A stretch of 36,408 nucleotides of DNA from JBHFEI01 sp041928815 (GCF_041928815.1 NZ_JBHFEI010000023.1:1-36408); one strand, 5' to 3'; shown: positions 1-8,865, numbered from the stretch's first letter. Notes: generated from the sequence alone by a model not told the origin. Translations and numbers: made by a program.

Positions 1-189
1 CGGCCATTACCCCTGTTCCCTGTCACATTGGCGGTACTGTTTTACTTCAAGTGTAATTTTTATTTGAATATAAATTTACCAGAAACCCCAAGATTCGCAT
101 CAACATCACGTATAAATTAAATATAAAATCCAATCGCCAGATTATTTGCGCCCGCTTTCTTTTCAAGAAAGCCACTGCATTATCGGCCT
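1..189. other. AT-rich non-coding left edge with a perfect hairpin
   Basis: No convincing gene is visible. The stretch is clearly richer in A and T than the rest of the window. Positions 154-172 form a perfect inverted repeat, GCTTTCTT-TTC-AAGAAAGC (8-bp arms, 3-nt loop), just beyond the end of the decayed IS3 orfA. An open frame covering 47-328 on the minus strand has no recognisable family and reads the IS3 remnant in the wrong frame, so I do not call it a gene. Confidence 0.5.
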
Positions 190-380
190 TCAGTGCACGC
201 ATTGAACAGCATGGCGCCATTGCTCCAATAGAGACATCACGGATACGTCCATGCCGCCGAACTTGGCTGTGCTCGCATCGCTGACACTTTGCTCGCAGCA
301 CGCTCCGAGAACGCAGTGCTTGCCTCATGCTTGTTCAAGATGCGGACAACCTGTTCGTCCGTGGAATGGGTGCGCTTCAT
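190..380 (-). pseudogene. Decayed IS3-family transposase OrfA fragment
   Basis: Read leftward from an ATG at 380, the first frame gives MKRTHSTDEQVVRIL, matching the usual IS3 (IS407-type) OrfA opening MKRT.(F/H)(S/T)(E/D)EQI..IL. After about 20 codons the match moves to another frame, which reads ISDA-like VSDASTAKFGGMDVS (about 285-241), the OrfA hallmark K(Y/F)GGMDVS. The helix-turn-helix middle (CRKHG...FYNWK) is deleted and the frame is broken, and the rest of OrfA and all of OrfB are missing. Family assignment is from motif memory. This is a non-functional scar marking the left border of the catabolic locus. Confidence 0.75.
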
Positions 381-441
381 TCTGTGGTACTTTTGATGGA
401 CCAGGGTCTTCAGCGAAATGGATTAGTTGAACGGGACAAGG

Positions 442-1431
442 TCACTTCAGTGTACCTCTAAGCACCAGTTCCGCCGGGACCAACCTTATTGGCGTAGCCG
501 ATGATCCATTGATACGGGACATGAGGACATCGACAGCCTCCTGGACCATGCGCCGCCTCGGCTGACGCAACGTCGTCAGGTTGAAGGCGCCCCACGCCGC
601 CATCGGTATATCGTCGAAGCCGACGACGGAGATTTGCCCTGGCACGGAGACGCCGGCGGCCCGCAAGGTATCGAGCGCGCCGAAGGCAAGCACGTCGGAG
701 GCGCAGAACAGGCAGTCGGGCAGTTCGGGCCAGCTCAGGAGTTCGGTCGCAGCCTTCGCTCCGACATCATAGCTGTGCTCGTCGCCGAGAACGACCGGCG
801 CAGCGCCACCCCGCTCCGCCAGACGATCGAAAAAGCCCTTCTTGCGATCGAGGTTCGAATTTGCATCCGGGCTGCCAGAGATGAAGGCGGGCCTTCGGAA
901 ACCTCGGTCCATGAAGAGATTGGCGACCATCCGTCCCGCATCCACATTGTCACAGGTGATGGCCGAAACAGGAATACCGTGGATAAACCGGTTGAACAGG
1001 ACGACGGGTACATCGGACTTGGCGCATCGTTCGGCGATCTCGGAGCCGAGATAGGATGAGGTGACGATAATGCCGCGGACCTTGTAGGCCAGAACCTCCT
1101 CGATCGCCGCGTCGGCGTCCTTTGCTCCGTTGAGATGCTTGAGCATGACGCGGAAACCGCGTTCCTCAAGGGCGATCAGCAGGGCCTCAAGCACCTCGGG
1201 ATAGAACGGATTGGTGATCTCCCCCATCACAACGCCGATCAGATTCGACTGCTGGCTGATCACCCTCAAGAGGGCATTCGGTCGGTAGCCGAGCGCATCG
1301 GCCGCCCGCAGCACCTTGTCTCGCGTGGCGTCCGACACGCTCTGCCCAGAAAAAGTACGAGACACCGCCGACTGGGACACGCCCGCATGGTGTGCGACGT
1401 CAATGGATGAGGGCTGTTGTCTTTTCTTCAT
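442..1431 (-). CDS. LacI-family transcriptional regulator 1
   Basis: A 329-residue LacI/GalR-type repressor. The N-terminal helix-turn-helix (residues about 9-30, IDVAHHAGVSQSAVSRTFSG) is followed by the hinge ALGYRPNALLR and a periplasmic-binding-protein-like sensor domain ending with the family motif VGFDDIPMAAW. An upstream ATG at 1491 would add 20 residues, but the ATG at 1431 is preferred: it gives normal LacI spacing and lies one base after the stop of the SDR (TGA-G-ATG), suggesting translational coupling. It is the last gene of operon A. The recognition-helix residues after VS are Q,S...R, identical to regulator 2, so both may bind the same palindromes. Ligand unknown; a cyclitol or sugar is inferred from context. 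Confidence 0.92.
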   Translation of the reverse strand: MKKRQQPSSIDVAHHAGVSQSAVSRTFSGQSVSDATRDKVLRAADALGYRPNALLRVISQQSNLIGVVMGEITNPFYPEVLEALLIALEERGFRVMLKHLNGAKDADAAIEEVLAYKVRGIIVTSSYLGSEIAERCAKSDVPVVLFNRFIHGIPVSAITCDNVDAGRMVANLFMDRGFRRPAFISGSPDANSNLDRKKGFFDRLAERGGAAPVVLGDEHSYDVGAKAATELLSWPELPDCLFCASDVLAFGALDTLRAAGVSVPGQISVVGFDDIPMAAWGAFNLTTLRQPRRRMVQEAVDVLMSRINGSSATPIRLVPAELVLRGTLK

Positions 1432-1432
1432 C

Positions 1433-2203
1433 TCAAACCATGACTGCACCGCCGCTGACGTTGAGTGTTTCGCCAGTCGTTTCGCTCGCATCGTCAGAGC
1501 AGAGGAACAGAATGGCCCTGGCGATGGCGTCAGGCGATTGAAACCGCTTCATCGGGATGCGGTCAAGCCAATCTTTCTTCACCGCGTCGCCGTCATGATC
1601 GAATCCCCTGTCAATGCGCCAGTTGATCTCGTGCTCGATCATGTTGGTGTAGACCGTGCCCGGCGAGACCGCGTTTACCCTGACCTTTGGTGCGAGTTCC
1701 ATCGCCAGCGCTCTGGTCAGGCCGATAATACCCATCTTTGAGGCGCTGTAATGCGCCGTGAAACGCTGGGCGCGCTGCGCTGCCTGCGAGGCGATGTTGA
1801 CGACGGAGCTGCCCTCCGCCATCAGCGGAAACGCATGTTTGACGCACAGCCACGGCCCCCTAAGATTGACGGCGAGAACCCGGTCCCATTCCTCGACGCT
1901 GAGATCGACCGCGAGATTCAAGGTACAGATCCCGGCATTGTTGACGAGAAAACCGACTGACCCGAATGTCACCGCTACTTTTTCCATCAGAGCCTTAACG
2001 GATTCCTCCGAGGAAACGTCGGCACCAATGCCGATCAGCCGTTCACCGGAAACGCCGAGCGCGGTGACCGCAGCGTTGGCGGTTTCGTCATCCCGGTCGA
2101 CAAGGACGACTCGTGCATTCCGGGAAAGGAAGGCCTCAACCGTGGCGAGACCAATATTGCGTGCGCCGCCGGTGACAACGGCAACCCTGTCGTTGAAATC
2201 CAT
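1433..2203 (-). CDS. SDR-family NAD(P)-dependent oxidoreductase
   Basis: A classical short-chain dehydrogenase of 256 residues, the normal length. Visible are the nucleotide-binding glycine motif TGGARNIG (12-19), NNAG (88-91), and the catalytic Ser139, Tyr152 and Lys156 (YSASK). Asp at position 36 (VLVDRDD) after the second strand suggests NAD preference. The start is supported by a strong GGAGGAAA ribosome-binding site just upstream. It is the sixth gene of operon A, after the ABC importer and another SDR, and directly precedes the LacI gene. Probable role: oxidation of a hydroxyl of the imported polyol, sugar or cyclitol. The exact substrate cannot be read from the sequence. Confidence 0.9.
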   Translation of the reverse strand: MDFNDRVAVVTGGARNIGLATVEAFLSRNARVVLVDRDDETANAAVTALGVSGERLIGIGADVSSEESVKALMEKVAVTFGSVGFLVNNAGICTLNLAVDLSVEEWDRVLAVNLRGPWLCVKHAFPLMAEGSSVVNIASQAAQRAQRFTAHYSASKMGIIGLTRALAMELAPKVRVNAVSPGTVYTNMIEHEINWRIDRGFDHDGDAVKKDWLDRIPMKRFQSPDAIARAILFLCSDDASETTGETLNVSGGAVMV

Positions 2204-2262
2204 CCCGTTTCCTCCGGTTTCCTGTAATTGGGCTGGGCCCTTGTTCTAGCGGTATTGGCCAG

Positions 2263-2286
2263 CGCGAAAGCAGACGCGCTTTGGCG
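2263..2286. repeat. Imperfect hairpin between the two SDR genes
   Basis: CGCGAAAGC (2263-2271) and GCTTTGGCG (2278-2286) pair at 8 of 9 positions around a 6-nt loop, in the roughly 90-bp gap between the two SDR genes of operon A. It may tune expression of the downstream genes or stabilise the upstream mRNA. No T-run follows on the transcribed strand, so I do not call a terminator. Confidence 0.4.
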
Positions 2287-2294
2287 GAAATGCT

Positions 2295-3080
2295 CTAGTC
2301 GTAGGCGCCCATCACCGTCTGATCGAAATCGACGATCGAGCCGGTCATCAGCGCGCTTTCGGAACTGGCGAGAAAGCAGATCGCCCGTGCGACTTCTTCC
2401 GGCCGGAGAAGCCGGCCGAAGGGGCGGGTCCGCCCGATTTCCTCTTGCCAGTCGTCTCCAAGCCCGTGGGCTACGCGCTGCGTCTTCTCCTCGCCCGGCG
2501 TGGCCGTCCAGCCCATGTTCAGGCCGTTGACGCGGATCCGGTCGTGCCGCAGCGCGTGGGCGAGGTTCTTCGTCAGACCGACGAGCGCGGATTTCGAGGC
2601 GACGTATGCTGCGATGAAAGGCGCGCCACCATGAGCGGCGATGGAAATGACATTGACCACGGCGCTACCGTCGCCTTTCCGGAGATAGGGCAGCGCGCGC
2701 TGGATCAGGAAGAACGGTGCCCGTGTGTTGACGGCAAACAGCCGCTCATAGGTCGCGGGATCGGTATCCTCGATCGTGCCCCTGTCGGTAATACCGGCGA
2801 CATTGGCAAGCACGTCGATACGCCCCAGACGTTCGCCGACGGTATCGGCGACCCGGAAGCAGTCCTCGACGGCCGCGAGATCGGCCTGCACATAGAGGGC
2901 CTCCGTGCCCAGTTCACGGATCTTCTGCGCCGTTCGTTCGCCGGCTTCCGATTGCCGTCCGCAGATGGCGACAAGCTTTGCGCCACCAGACGCCATCATC
3001 AGGGCGGTCGCCTCACCGACCCCTTGCGTGCCGCCGGTGACCAGGCAGACCTTGTTCCTGAAATGCGCAGCCTCGATCAT
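2295..3080 (-). CDS. SDR-family oxidoreductase
   Basis: A 261-residue short-chain dehydrogenase. The cofactor motif TGGTQGVG lies at 15-22. The usual NNAG is NVAG (93-96). The catalytic residues Ser146, Tyr159 and Lys163 (YVASK) are present. The C-terminal motif (MTGSIVDFDQTVMG) resembles the SDR ending that normally reads DGG, but the glycines are replaced by DQT. The ATG lies 25 bp after the permease stop, with a weak GAGG upstream, so translation probably follows from the transporter genes. Its place between the importer and a second SDR suggests a role in early oxidation of the imported compound. Substrate unknown. Confidence 0.88.
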   Translation of the reverse strand: MIEAAHFRNKVCLVTGGTQGVGEATALMMASGGAKLVAICGRQSEAGERTAQKIRELGTEALYVQADLAAVEDCFRVADTVGERLGRIDVLANVAGITDRGTIEDTDPATYERLFAVNTRAPFFLIQRALPYLRKGDGSAVVNVISIAAHGGAPFIAAYVASKSALVGLTKNLAHALRHDRIRVNGLNMGWTATPGEEKTQRVAHGLGDDWQEEIGRTRPFGRLLRPEEVARAICFLASSESALMTGSIVDFDQTVMGAYD

Positions 3081-3105
3081 GTCCTGGCCCTCATTGGTTC
3101 CGATG

Positions 3106-4083
3106 TCATCTGGAGCGCCGGCGCAGGTGATCGACGAAGACCACCACGACGATCAGCAGGGCGGTGATGATCCGCTGCCAGAATGGATTGACGTTTAGAA
3201 GGTTCGCGCCCTGATTGATCGTCGACAGCAGGAGCGAGCCCAGCGTCGGGCCGATGATGCTGCCGACCGCGCCGAAAAGGCTGGTGCCGCCGATGACGGA
3301 CGAGGCGATCGCCTGCAATTCCCAGCCGTCGCCCGTTGTCGCGATGCCGAGGCCGAGTCGGCTGGTGACGAGGATCCCCGCCAGTGCGGCGCAGGTGCTG
3401 GAGATCATGTAGACGACGAAGATCGTCTGGCGCGCATCGATGCCGGAGAGCCGCGCGGCTTCGGCATTCGAACCGACGGCGAAGATATATTTCCCGATCC
3501 GCGCCTTGTGCAGGAGCACGTAGGCGGGAATAGCGACGACGACGACCATCCAGAACAGCGTCGGCAGGCCGAGAAAAAAGCTGCGCGAAAACGCATTGAA
3601 CGCCGGCGGCAGGCCGGAGACGTTGAGGCCGTTGGTCATCAGCAGGCCGAGACCGCGCCAGCCCGTTAGCCCCGCCAGCGTCACGATGAACGAGGGAAGC
3701 TTCATGTAGGAGACGCCAAAGGCATGGATGGCGCCGATCAGCGCGCCCGCCAGCAGCGTCAGGAGGCATGCCAGCCACACCGGCACGCCCGCCACCATCA
3801 GCGAGGCGACAATGACGCTGGTCAGGCCGACAACGGCGCCTACCGAGAGATCAATCCCGGCGGTGATGATGACAAAGGTCTGGCCGATGGCGATGATCGC
3901 CAGCAGCGAGAACTGCCGCATCAGGTTGGTGATGTTGTTCTCGGTGAAGAAGCTGTCCGTTGTCACGGACAGGATCGCCCAGATGACGACGAGGAGGAAA
4001 AAGAGGGTCAGGTTCAGGAGGACGCCAAATCGCACCTTCTTCTTGCGGGCCGGCGCGACCTTGTTTTCGGCAATTGCGGACAT
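3106..4083 (-). CDS. Ribose-type ABC sugar transporter permease (importer 1)
   Basis: An inner-membrane permease of the RbsC/BPD_transp_2 family, 325 residues from the chosen ATG at 4083. That start has AGAGGGAAG at good spacing; an ATG at 4131 lies inside the ATPase gene. After a short basic N-terminus the protein is a run of hydrophobic segments. It carries the family's periplasmic/TM signature AGIDLSVGAVVGL near residue 85 and a C-terminal GGTSLFGAVGSIIGPTLG. It would form the channel for the fused ATPase and binding protein encoded immediately upstream in the same operon. Substrate is inferred to be a sugar or cyclitol. Confidence 0.92.
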   Translation of the reverse strand: MSAIAENKVAPARKKKVRFGVLLNLTLFFLLVVIWAILSVTTDSFFTENNITNLMRQFSLLAIIAIGQTFVIITAGIDLSVGAVVGLTSVIVASLMVAGVPVWLACLLTLLAGALIGAIHAFGVSYMKLPSFIVTLAGLTGWRGLGLLMTNGLNVSGLPPAFNAFSRSFFLGLPTLFWMVVVVAIPAYVLLHKARIGKYIFAVGSNAEAARLSGIDARQTIFVVYMISSTCAALAGILVTSRLGLGIATTGDGWELQAIASSVIGGTSLFGAVGSIIGPTLGSLLLSTINQGANLLNVNPFWQRIITALLIVVVVFVDHLRRRSR

Positions 4084-4099
4084 GATCTTCCCTCTTGTT

Positions 4100-5617
4100 C
4101 TATTCACCGAGTGCTGCCGCGAGCACGACATCGTGCGCGACCTCGCGCGGCCGGTCGAAGACGCGCCGGGTTTTTCCGCGATACATGACGATCAGCCGGT
4201 CGCTGAGGTCGTAGACCTCCGGCAGATAGGACGAGATCAGGATGACGCCTGCGCCCTTCTTCAGCAGTCCGGCGAGAAGCAGGTAGATCTGCCGCTTCGT
4301 CTTGACGTCGACGCCAACGGTCGGTTCGTCGAAAATGAAAACCTCAGCCCCGTGGTTCATCCAGCGGCCGATGACCACCTTCTGCTGATTGCCACCTGAG
4401 AGATTGCCGACCTCGATGGTCGGGTCCGGCGGATGAATGTCGAGCAATGCGACCATGCGATCCGCCGTCGCGCGCATGAGAACGTTGCTGACCAGCCACC
4501 GCCGGGTCAGCCGTCTGAACGCGTTGAGGCCGAGGTTGAATTCGACAGTCTGGTTGAGGCAGAGACCCTGGATCTTTCGGCTTTCGGGGATCAGCGCCAT
4601 ACCGCGCCTGATGGCGTGCGCGACGTTTTTCGGAGCGTATTCCCGGCCTTGCAGCGTCATTGTGCCGGTTGATGCGGCATGACGGCCGAAGACGGTCTGG
4701 ACGAATTCGCTGCGGCCCGCACCGATCAGTCCGAAGAGGCCGACGACCTCGCCGCGATGAACGGTCAGGTTCATGTCCTCGAAGCCGGCGCCGCTGAGGT
4801 TCCTGACCTCGAGCAGCACATCGCCGCGATCGATCGCCTCCTTGTAGTGGACGTCGCCGAGATCGCGGTTGACCATGTCGCGGATGAGCTGCTCCTGGTT
4901 CGTCTCCGTGATCCACCGTGTCGAGATCAGCCTGCCATCGCGAAGGACACAGGCACGGTCACAGAGTTCGAAAATCTCCTCCATCCGGTGGCTGATGTAG
5001 AGAACGGCGACGCCCGTATCTCTGAGACTGCGGATGAGGCTGAACAGCCGCTCCGTTTCCTGCCGGGTGAGATACGCGGTCGGCTCGTCGAAGATGATCA
5101 GCCGGCTTGCCCGGATCTTTGCCCGCGCCGCCGCCACGAGTTGCTGGCGGCCGATCGACAGGGAACCGAGTTCGACCGAGGCGTCTATGTCGAATCCGAG
5201 CTCATCCAGAAGCGCCTGTGACTGCGCCTGCATCCACGGCTTGTCGAGGACGCCGCGTCCCGTCTTCTCGATGCCGAGATAGATGTTCTCGGCAACGGTC
5301 AGATGCGGGCACAGGACCACTTCCTGATGAACCGCGTTGAGGCCAAGCGCCTGTGCCTTCGCCGGTGTCGGCAAGGTGACGACATGGCCCTCGACATGGA
5401 TGTCGCCGGTGGTCGGAACATGGGCGCCCGTCAGGATCTTGATCAGCGTGCTCTTGCCTGCGCCGTTCTCGCCGACGATCGCCAGAACTTCACCGGGAAA
5501 GATCTCGAGCGTGATGCCCTCCAGGGCAACGGTACCGGGAAAGGATTTCCCGATACCTTCGAGCCGCACAAGCGGCTGATGCCGTGCTGCGCTTGGGGAA
5601 GATTCAACACGGGTCAT
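4100..5617 (-). CDS. Ribose-type ABC sugar transporter ATPase, fused double domain (importer 1)
   Basis: A 505-residue RbsA/MglA-type ATPase with two nucleotide-binding domains in one chain. The N-terminal domain has a full Walker A (GENGAGKST, 49-57), signature LSIGRQQ and Walker B LIIFDEPTAYL. The C-terminal domain has the degenerate Walker A usual in this family (GLIGAGRSE), signature LSGGNQQKV and FIFDEPTVGVD. The length is standard. The start has GGAAACG upstream and lies 15 bp after the stop of the binding-protein gene. It energises importer 1 with the permease at 4083 and the binding protein at 6601. Confidence 0.95.
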   Translation of the reverse strand: MTRVESSPSAARHQPLVRLEGIGKSFPGTVALEGITLEIFPGEVLAIVGENGAGKSTLIKILTGAHVPTTGDIHVEGHVVTLPTPAKAQALGLNAVHQEVVLCPHLTVAENIYLGIEKTGRGVLDKPWMQAQSQALLDELGFDIDASVELGSLSIGRQQLVAAARAKIRASRLIIFDEPTAYLTRQETERLFSLIRSLRDTGVAVLYISHRMEEIFELCDRACVLRDGRLISTRWITETNQEQLIRDMVNRDLGDVHYKEAIDRGDVLLEVRNLSGAGFEDMNLTVHRGEVVGLFGLIGAGRSEFVQTVFGRHAASTGTMTLQGREYAPKNVAHAIRRGMALIPESRKIQGLCLNQTVEFNLGLNAFRRLTRRWLVSNVLMRATADRMVALLDIHPPDPTIEVGNLSGGNQQKVVIGRWMNHGAEVFIFDEPTVGVDVKTKRQIYLLLAGLLKKGAGVILISSYLPEVYDLSDRLIVMYRGKTRRVFDRPREVAHDVVLAAALGE

Positions 5618-5632
5618 CGCGTCGTTTCCGGC

Positions 5633-6601
5633 TTATTTCTGGAGGCAGGAGAAGTCGGGATGCAGCAGCGCCTTGGCGTCTTCCGAATCGACATTCTCGG
5701 GTGTGATCACCGTCACGCCCGTGTCGACCTTGGCGGCAACCTCTTCGCCCTTCAGGCTTTTCAGCGCGTTGGCAATGCCGTCATAGCCCATCTTGTAGGG
5801 ATTCTGGACGACGAGCGCCTGGGCGATGCCGTCGCGCAGGTTCTGTTCGAGCGTGTCGCTGCTGTCGAACGTCACCAGGACGGGATTTCCCTTCCGGCCG
5901 GCCTCGGAAATGGCCTGTGCCGAGCCGATGCCGGTGAACAGCGCATCCGCATAGATGCCGTCAAGCTCGGGGAAGGCCGATAGCACGTCGTTCGCCTGGT
6001 TGAGCGCCGTCGTCGTCTGGAAATCGCCGACGCGCGTGGTGACGACCTCGATCTCCGGCGACGCCGACAGGCCCTCCTTGAAACCGGCGATGCGCTCGTC
6101 GAGCGTGTTGATGCCGGGACCATAGGAGATGATCGCGACCTTGCCCTTCGCTGAGCCGTTCTTCTTCGTAATCGCGTCGACCATTGCCTTTCCGGCAAGC
6201 ACGCCGCCGGCCTTGTTGTCGGTCGCGATGATCGATTTGAACGCCGTCGAGTTGGCAGAGGAGTCGATCAGGAAGACGGGAACCTTTGCGCCTGCTTCGT
6301 CAACGGCCGCGCCCAGCCCCTCGGATGAGGAGGGCGCAAGGACGATGGCCTGCGATCCTGTGCTGACGGCGTTCTCGAGGATCGAGATCTGTCCGGCGAT
6401 GTCGGCCTCAGTGGTCGGCCCGGTGACGTTGACCGTCGCGTTCAGTTCCTTGCCGGCATTGCAGGCACCGGCCATCACGGTCTGCCAGTAGGGGCTGGTC
6501 GTGTCCTTGACGACGACGGAAATGGTCTCGGCCTGTGTCTGGGTTGCACCCAGGCAGCCGAGCGCGACCGATGCGAGGGCAAGATAGGTATATGCTTTCA
6601 T
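5633..6601 (-). CDS. Periplasmic sugar-binding protein of ABC importer 1
   Basis: A 322-residue type-1 periplasmic binding protein (Peripla_BP_4, RbsB-like). The true start is the ATG at 6601, preceded by a strong GGAGGAGG; the longer open frame to 6880 is out of context. Residues 1-24 (MKAYTYLALASVALGCLGAT then QTQA) form a Sec signal peptide with probable cleavage before ETISVVVKDTTSPYW. The body shows the family pattern of SSSEGL, IATDNKAGG and LVTFDSSD. It delivers the substrate to the permease/ATPase encoded next. The ligand cannot be assigned; inositol-, ribose- and xylitol-like binders share these motifs. Confidence 0.93.
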   Translation of the reverse strand: MKAYTYLALASVALGCLGATQTQAETISVVVKDTTSPYWQTVMAGACNAGKELNATVNVTGPTTEADIAGQISILENAVSTGSQAIVLAPSSSEGLGAAVDEAGAKVPVFLIDSSANSTAFKSIIATDNKAGGVLAGKAMVDAITKKNGSAKGKVAIISYGPGINTLDERIAGFKEGLSASPEIEVVTTRVGDFQTTTALNQANDVLSAFPELDGIYADALFTGIGSAQAISEAGRKGNPVLVTFDSSDTLEQNLRDGIAQALVVQNPYKMGYDGIANALKSLKGEEVAAKVDTGVTVITPENVDSEDAKALLHPDFSCLQK

Positions 6602-6665
6602 GTCATCCTCCTCCAATGTCCCTAAGGACCTTTTCGGCCTTGCCCTCCCGGCAAGGTCGCATTCG

Positions 6666-7685
6666 TCATGTCGCCGCGCGTGACCGGGCGACCGGCATGA
6701 TGTTGACAATCGACTGCTCGGTTGCGGAAAGCGCACAGGCATCGGCGAGCTGCAAAGCCGCGATGCCATCGATCGCGGTCGTGATCGGCTGGCGCTTTTC
6801 CTCGATGGCCGACAGGAACTCCGAAAGCTGCGCGACATAGGCGCCGGCATAGCGTTCGGGAAAGTGATCCGGCAGCGCATCAGACTTCAGTCCGTCCGGC
6901 AGGATCAGCCGCGTCTGGGTCACAGGCACATTGTCCATGCTGACGGACGCCGCAGATCCCATCACTTCGATGCGCTGGTCGAATCCTCCGTTCGACCGCC
7001 GGCTGTTCTGCAGGACGACGCTGAAGCCCCTGTCGTCCCAGAGTGTCGCCGTCGCCGTGTCGTAGTCGCCTTCCGCCTCGGTGCCGGGGTCGAATAAGTT
7101 GAAGCCGCGCGCGAAGACGCGGGTGAACTCGCGGCCTGTCAGCCAGCGGCAGAGATCAAGATCATGGATCATCATGTCGCGGAACAACCCGCCCGAACGC
7201 GCGACATAGGCCGCCGGCGGCGGACCTGGATCGCGGGCCATGACGCGCATGAACTCGACGTCGCCGATCCGCCCGGCATCGACATGCTCGCGGATCCGTC
7301 GCGTGCTGGCATCGAAGCGGCGGTGGAAGCCGGTCATGAACGTCACCGGAAACTGTTCCAGCAACGACACGACGGACATGACCCGCGCATAATCCAGGTC
7401 GATCGGCTTCTCGCAGAAGATCGCCTTGCCGCTGCGCGCCGCGCGCTCGATGAACGATACATGCGTGTCGGTCGGCGAGCAGATGAAGACGGCGTCGATC
7501 CGGGGATCGTCGAACACGGCGTCGGCATCGTCAACGGCAACGGCACCGTGACGGTGCGCCAGAACCTCGGCAGCGGCGGCATGGGTATCGTATACGCTGC
7601 CGATCCGCGCCCTGCCGCACACGGCAATGTTGCGGGCATGCAGATGACCGATCCGGCCCGCGCCCATCAAAGCGATCTTGATCAC
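6666..7685 (-). CDS. iolG: Gfo/Idh/MocA dehydrogenase, inositol 2-dehydrogenase-like
   Basis: A 339-residue NAD-dependent dehydrogenase of the Gfo/Idh/MocA family. The Rossmann motif GAGRIG is at 8-13 and the EKP motif has Lys93. The pair Asp170/His174 in GGLFRDMMIHDLDL matches the catalytic Lys/Asp/His triad known for Bacillus IolG. The GGLFRDM.IHD..L segment is typical of inositol 2-dehydrogenases, which oxidise myo-inositol to scyllo-inosose. The strong GGGGAGGAATG ribosome-binding site fixes the start. It is the first gene of operon A, downstream of the palindromes at 7725 and 7862. The substrate could be another cyclitol; the iolG symbol is by similarity only. Confidence 0.85.
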   Translation of the reverse strand: MIKIALMGAGRIGHLHARNIAVCGRARIGSVYDTHAAAAEVLAHRHGAVAVDDADAVFDDPRIDAVFICSPTDTHVSFIERAARSGKAIFCEKPIDLDYARVMSVVSLLEQFPVTFMTGFHRRFDASTRRIREHVDAGRIGDVEFMRVMARDPGPPPAAYVARSGGLFRDMMIHDLDLCRWLTGREFTRVFARGFNLFDPGTEAEGDYDTATATLWDDRGFSVVLQNSRRSNGGFDQRIEVMGSAASVSMDNVPVTQTRLILPDGLKSDALPDHFPERYAGAYVAQLSEFLSAIEEKRQPITTAIDGIAALQLADACALSATEQSIVNIMPVARSRAAT

Positions 7686-7724
7686 ACATTCCTCCCCATC
7701 AGCGAAGCATCAGTCAACATGATT

Positions 7725-7740
7725 TTGCATATTATGTAAA
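7725..7740. promoter_or_regulatory. LacI-type operator candidate (operon A, proximal)
   Basis: TTGCATATTATGTAAA, 40 bp before the iolG-like start, is a divergent copy of the locus-wide palindrome TTGCATAGCAATGCAA. The left half is intact; the right half has T for C and A for C. Its position suits a repressor site overlapping or just downstream of the promoter. Confidence 0.5.
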
Positions 7741-7784
7741 TTCACTTCCAAGCATCAGAAGCGGATAATGGACGGATATTCGAG

Positions 7785-7797
7785 TGAAAGTTTTTCA
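7785..7797. promoter_or_regulatory. Second palindrome TGAAA-N3-TTTCA (operon A)
   Basis: TGAAA-GTT-TTTCA, 100 bp upstream of the iolG-like start. The same 13-bp form with perfect arms recurs at 19422-19434 and 23741-23753, each time next to the TTGCAT palindrome. The flanks also resemble those at 19421 (GTGAAA...TCA.TAAGGCA). The binding protein is unknown. Confidence 0.45.
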
Positions 7798-7861
7798 TAA
7801 GGCAAGAACGACGGAGAAAATGCTTGTTTCACGCTCAAAGGCGGGATCTTCGCGGTCTATT

Positions 7862-7878
7862 TATGCATAATATGCATA
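7862..7878. promoter_or_regulatory. TATGCATA double palindrome (operon A, distal)
   Basis: Two self-complementary TATGCATA units separated by one A. The two TGCA cores are 9 bp apart, against 10 bp in the other sites, so it is a variant of the shared operator. It could form a second, distal site for DNA looping by a tetrameric or paired repressor; this is inference. Confidence 0.45.
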
Positions 7879-8085
7879 GTGGCGATAATCGCAATGAAGC
7901 GTCCGCGACAAGAAAAAGCGCGATGGTGCATCGGTGCCAGGGGATGGGCCTGCGGCAGCGGAGAGGGCTGCGGCAAGCGATCAAGCCGCGTCGCCTCGGA
8001 GGCTGCGCTCAGGCGGCAGACGTGCAAGCGACCGGCGCGGCCCGGAGACGCTCCGTCCGGCGCGCCTTCGACGGCAGGCTTGCGG

Positions 8086-8865
8086 CTACGCCGACGCCGC
8101 GTCATGGACGGCCTGCATGAGGCGGGCCGCGCCGTTCAGCAGGAAGACCTGATCGGATTCGAGCAGATAAAGACTGACGCCGAGCGCCGTCCATTTCGGG
8201 ATTTCGCCGAGGTCGGGAACGAACATACCGACGGCCTTGCCGAAGCGGGACGCGGCCTTGCAGATGCGCACGGATGCGTCGATCACCTCGGGCGCGATCG
8301 CCGATGGCGCGCCGAGTGCGACGGCAAGGTCCGCGCGCCCGATGAAAAAGCAGTCGATTTCGTCGATCACCATCAATTCATCGAGCACAGAGAGTGCCTC
8401 CGCGTCCTCGATCTGCGCGACGATGGTCGTCAGCCGGTTTGAGGCGGCGATATGATCGGCCATCTTGACCCTGGTGAAATCGGCCGCCCGCGTCGAGCCG
8501 GCAAACCCCCGCCCTCCCGGCGCATAAAGGCAGGACGAGACGAGCGTCCGTGTCCGCCCGACATCGTGGACATGCGGGATGACGATCCCCGTCGCCCCGA
8601 GATCGAGCGCGTTGAGGATCTCCGCCGGCTCCGGTGCCTGGACGCGGATCAGGAGGGGCATGTCCCGCGATCGCGCCGCGAGCGTCGCGCCGTCGAGAGC
8701 CAGGCGATCGAAGGGGGCGTGCTCGGCGTCGAGGCACAGCACATCGAGCACCGATCCGCCGAGCACCTCCGTGACGATCCGCGACGGCGTCTTGATCCAT
8801 GTGCCGACCGTCAGTTCCCGCGCGCGCATGCGTTGCTTGAATGCCATCGTTCGCTGCATGATCAT
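8086..8865 (-). CDS. HpcH/HpaI-family class II aldolase
   Basis: A 259-residue metal-dependent aldolase of the HpcH/HpaI family, which splits 2-keto-3-deoxy or 4-hydroxy-2-keto acids into pyruvate and an aldehyde. Seen are His49 in DAEHAPFD, Arg74 in LIRVQ, and the metal ligands Glu153 (AQIEDAE) and Asp179 (GRADLAVALG), with the family's spacing. Its ATG at 8865 overlaps the stop of the dehydrogenase gene (ATGA). A second ATG at 8859 is better placed for GGGGAG, so the protein may start MQRTMAF. It is the last gene of operon B. It may perform the carbon-carbon cleavage in the lower pathway; GarL (keto-deoxy-glucarate aldolase) is a known relative. Confidence 0.9.
   Translation of the reverse strand: MIMQRTMAFKQRMRARELTVGTWIKTPSRIVTEVLGGSVLDVLCLDAEHAPFDRLALDGATLAARSRDMPLLIRVQAPEPAEILNALDLGATGIVIPHVHDVGRTRTLVSSCLYAPGGRGFAGSTRAADFTRVKMADHIAASNRLTTIVAQIEDAEALSVLDELMVIDEIDCFFIGRADLAVALGAPSAIAPEVIDASVRICKAASRFGKAVGMFVPDLGEIPKWTALGVSLYLLESDQVFLLNGAARLMQAVHDAASA

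Larger units (their letters stand above)
7686..8085 (-). promoter_or_regulatory. 400-bp promoter region of operon A
   Basis: A gene-free stretch between the iolG-like gene and the upstream aldolase, both on the minus strand. It holds three palindromic elements described separately: TTGCATATTATGTAAA (7725-7740), TGAAAGTTTTTCA (7785-7797) and TATGCATAATATGCATA (7862-7878). The part from about 7880 to 8085 is GC-rich and has open frames with no recognisable family. I could not pick a clear -35/-10 pair. It probably drives the seven-gene operon leftward under LacI control. Confidence 0.6.
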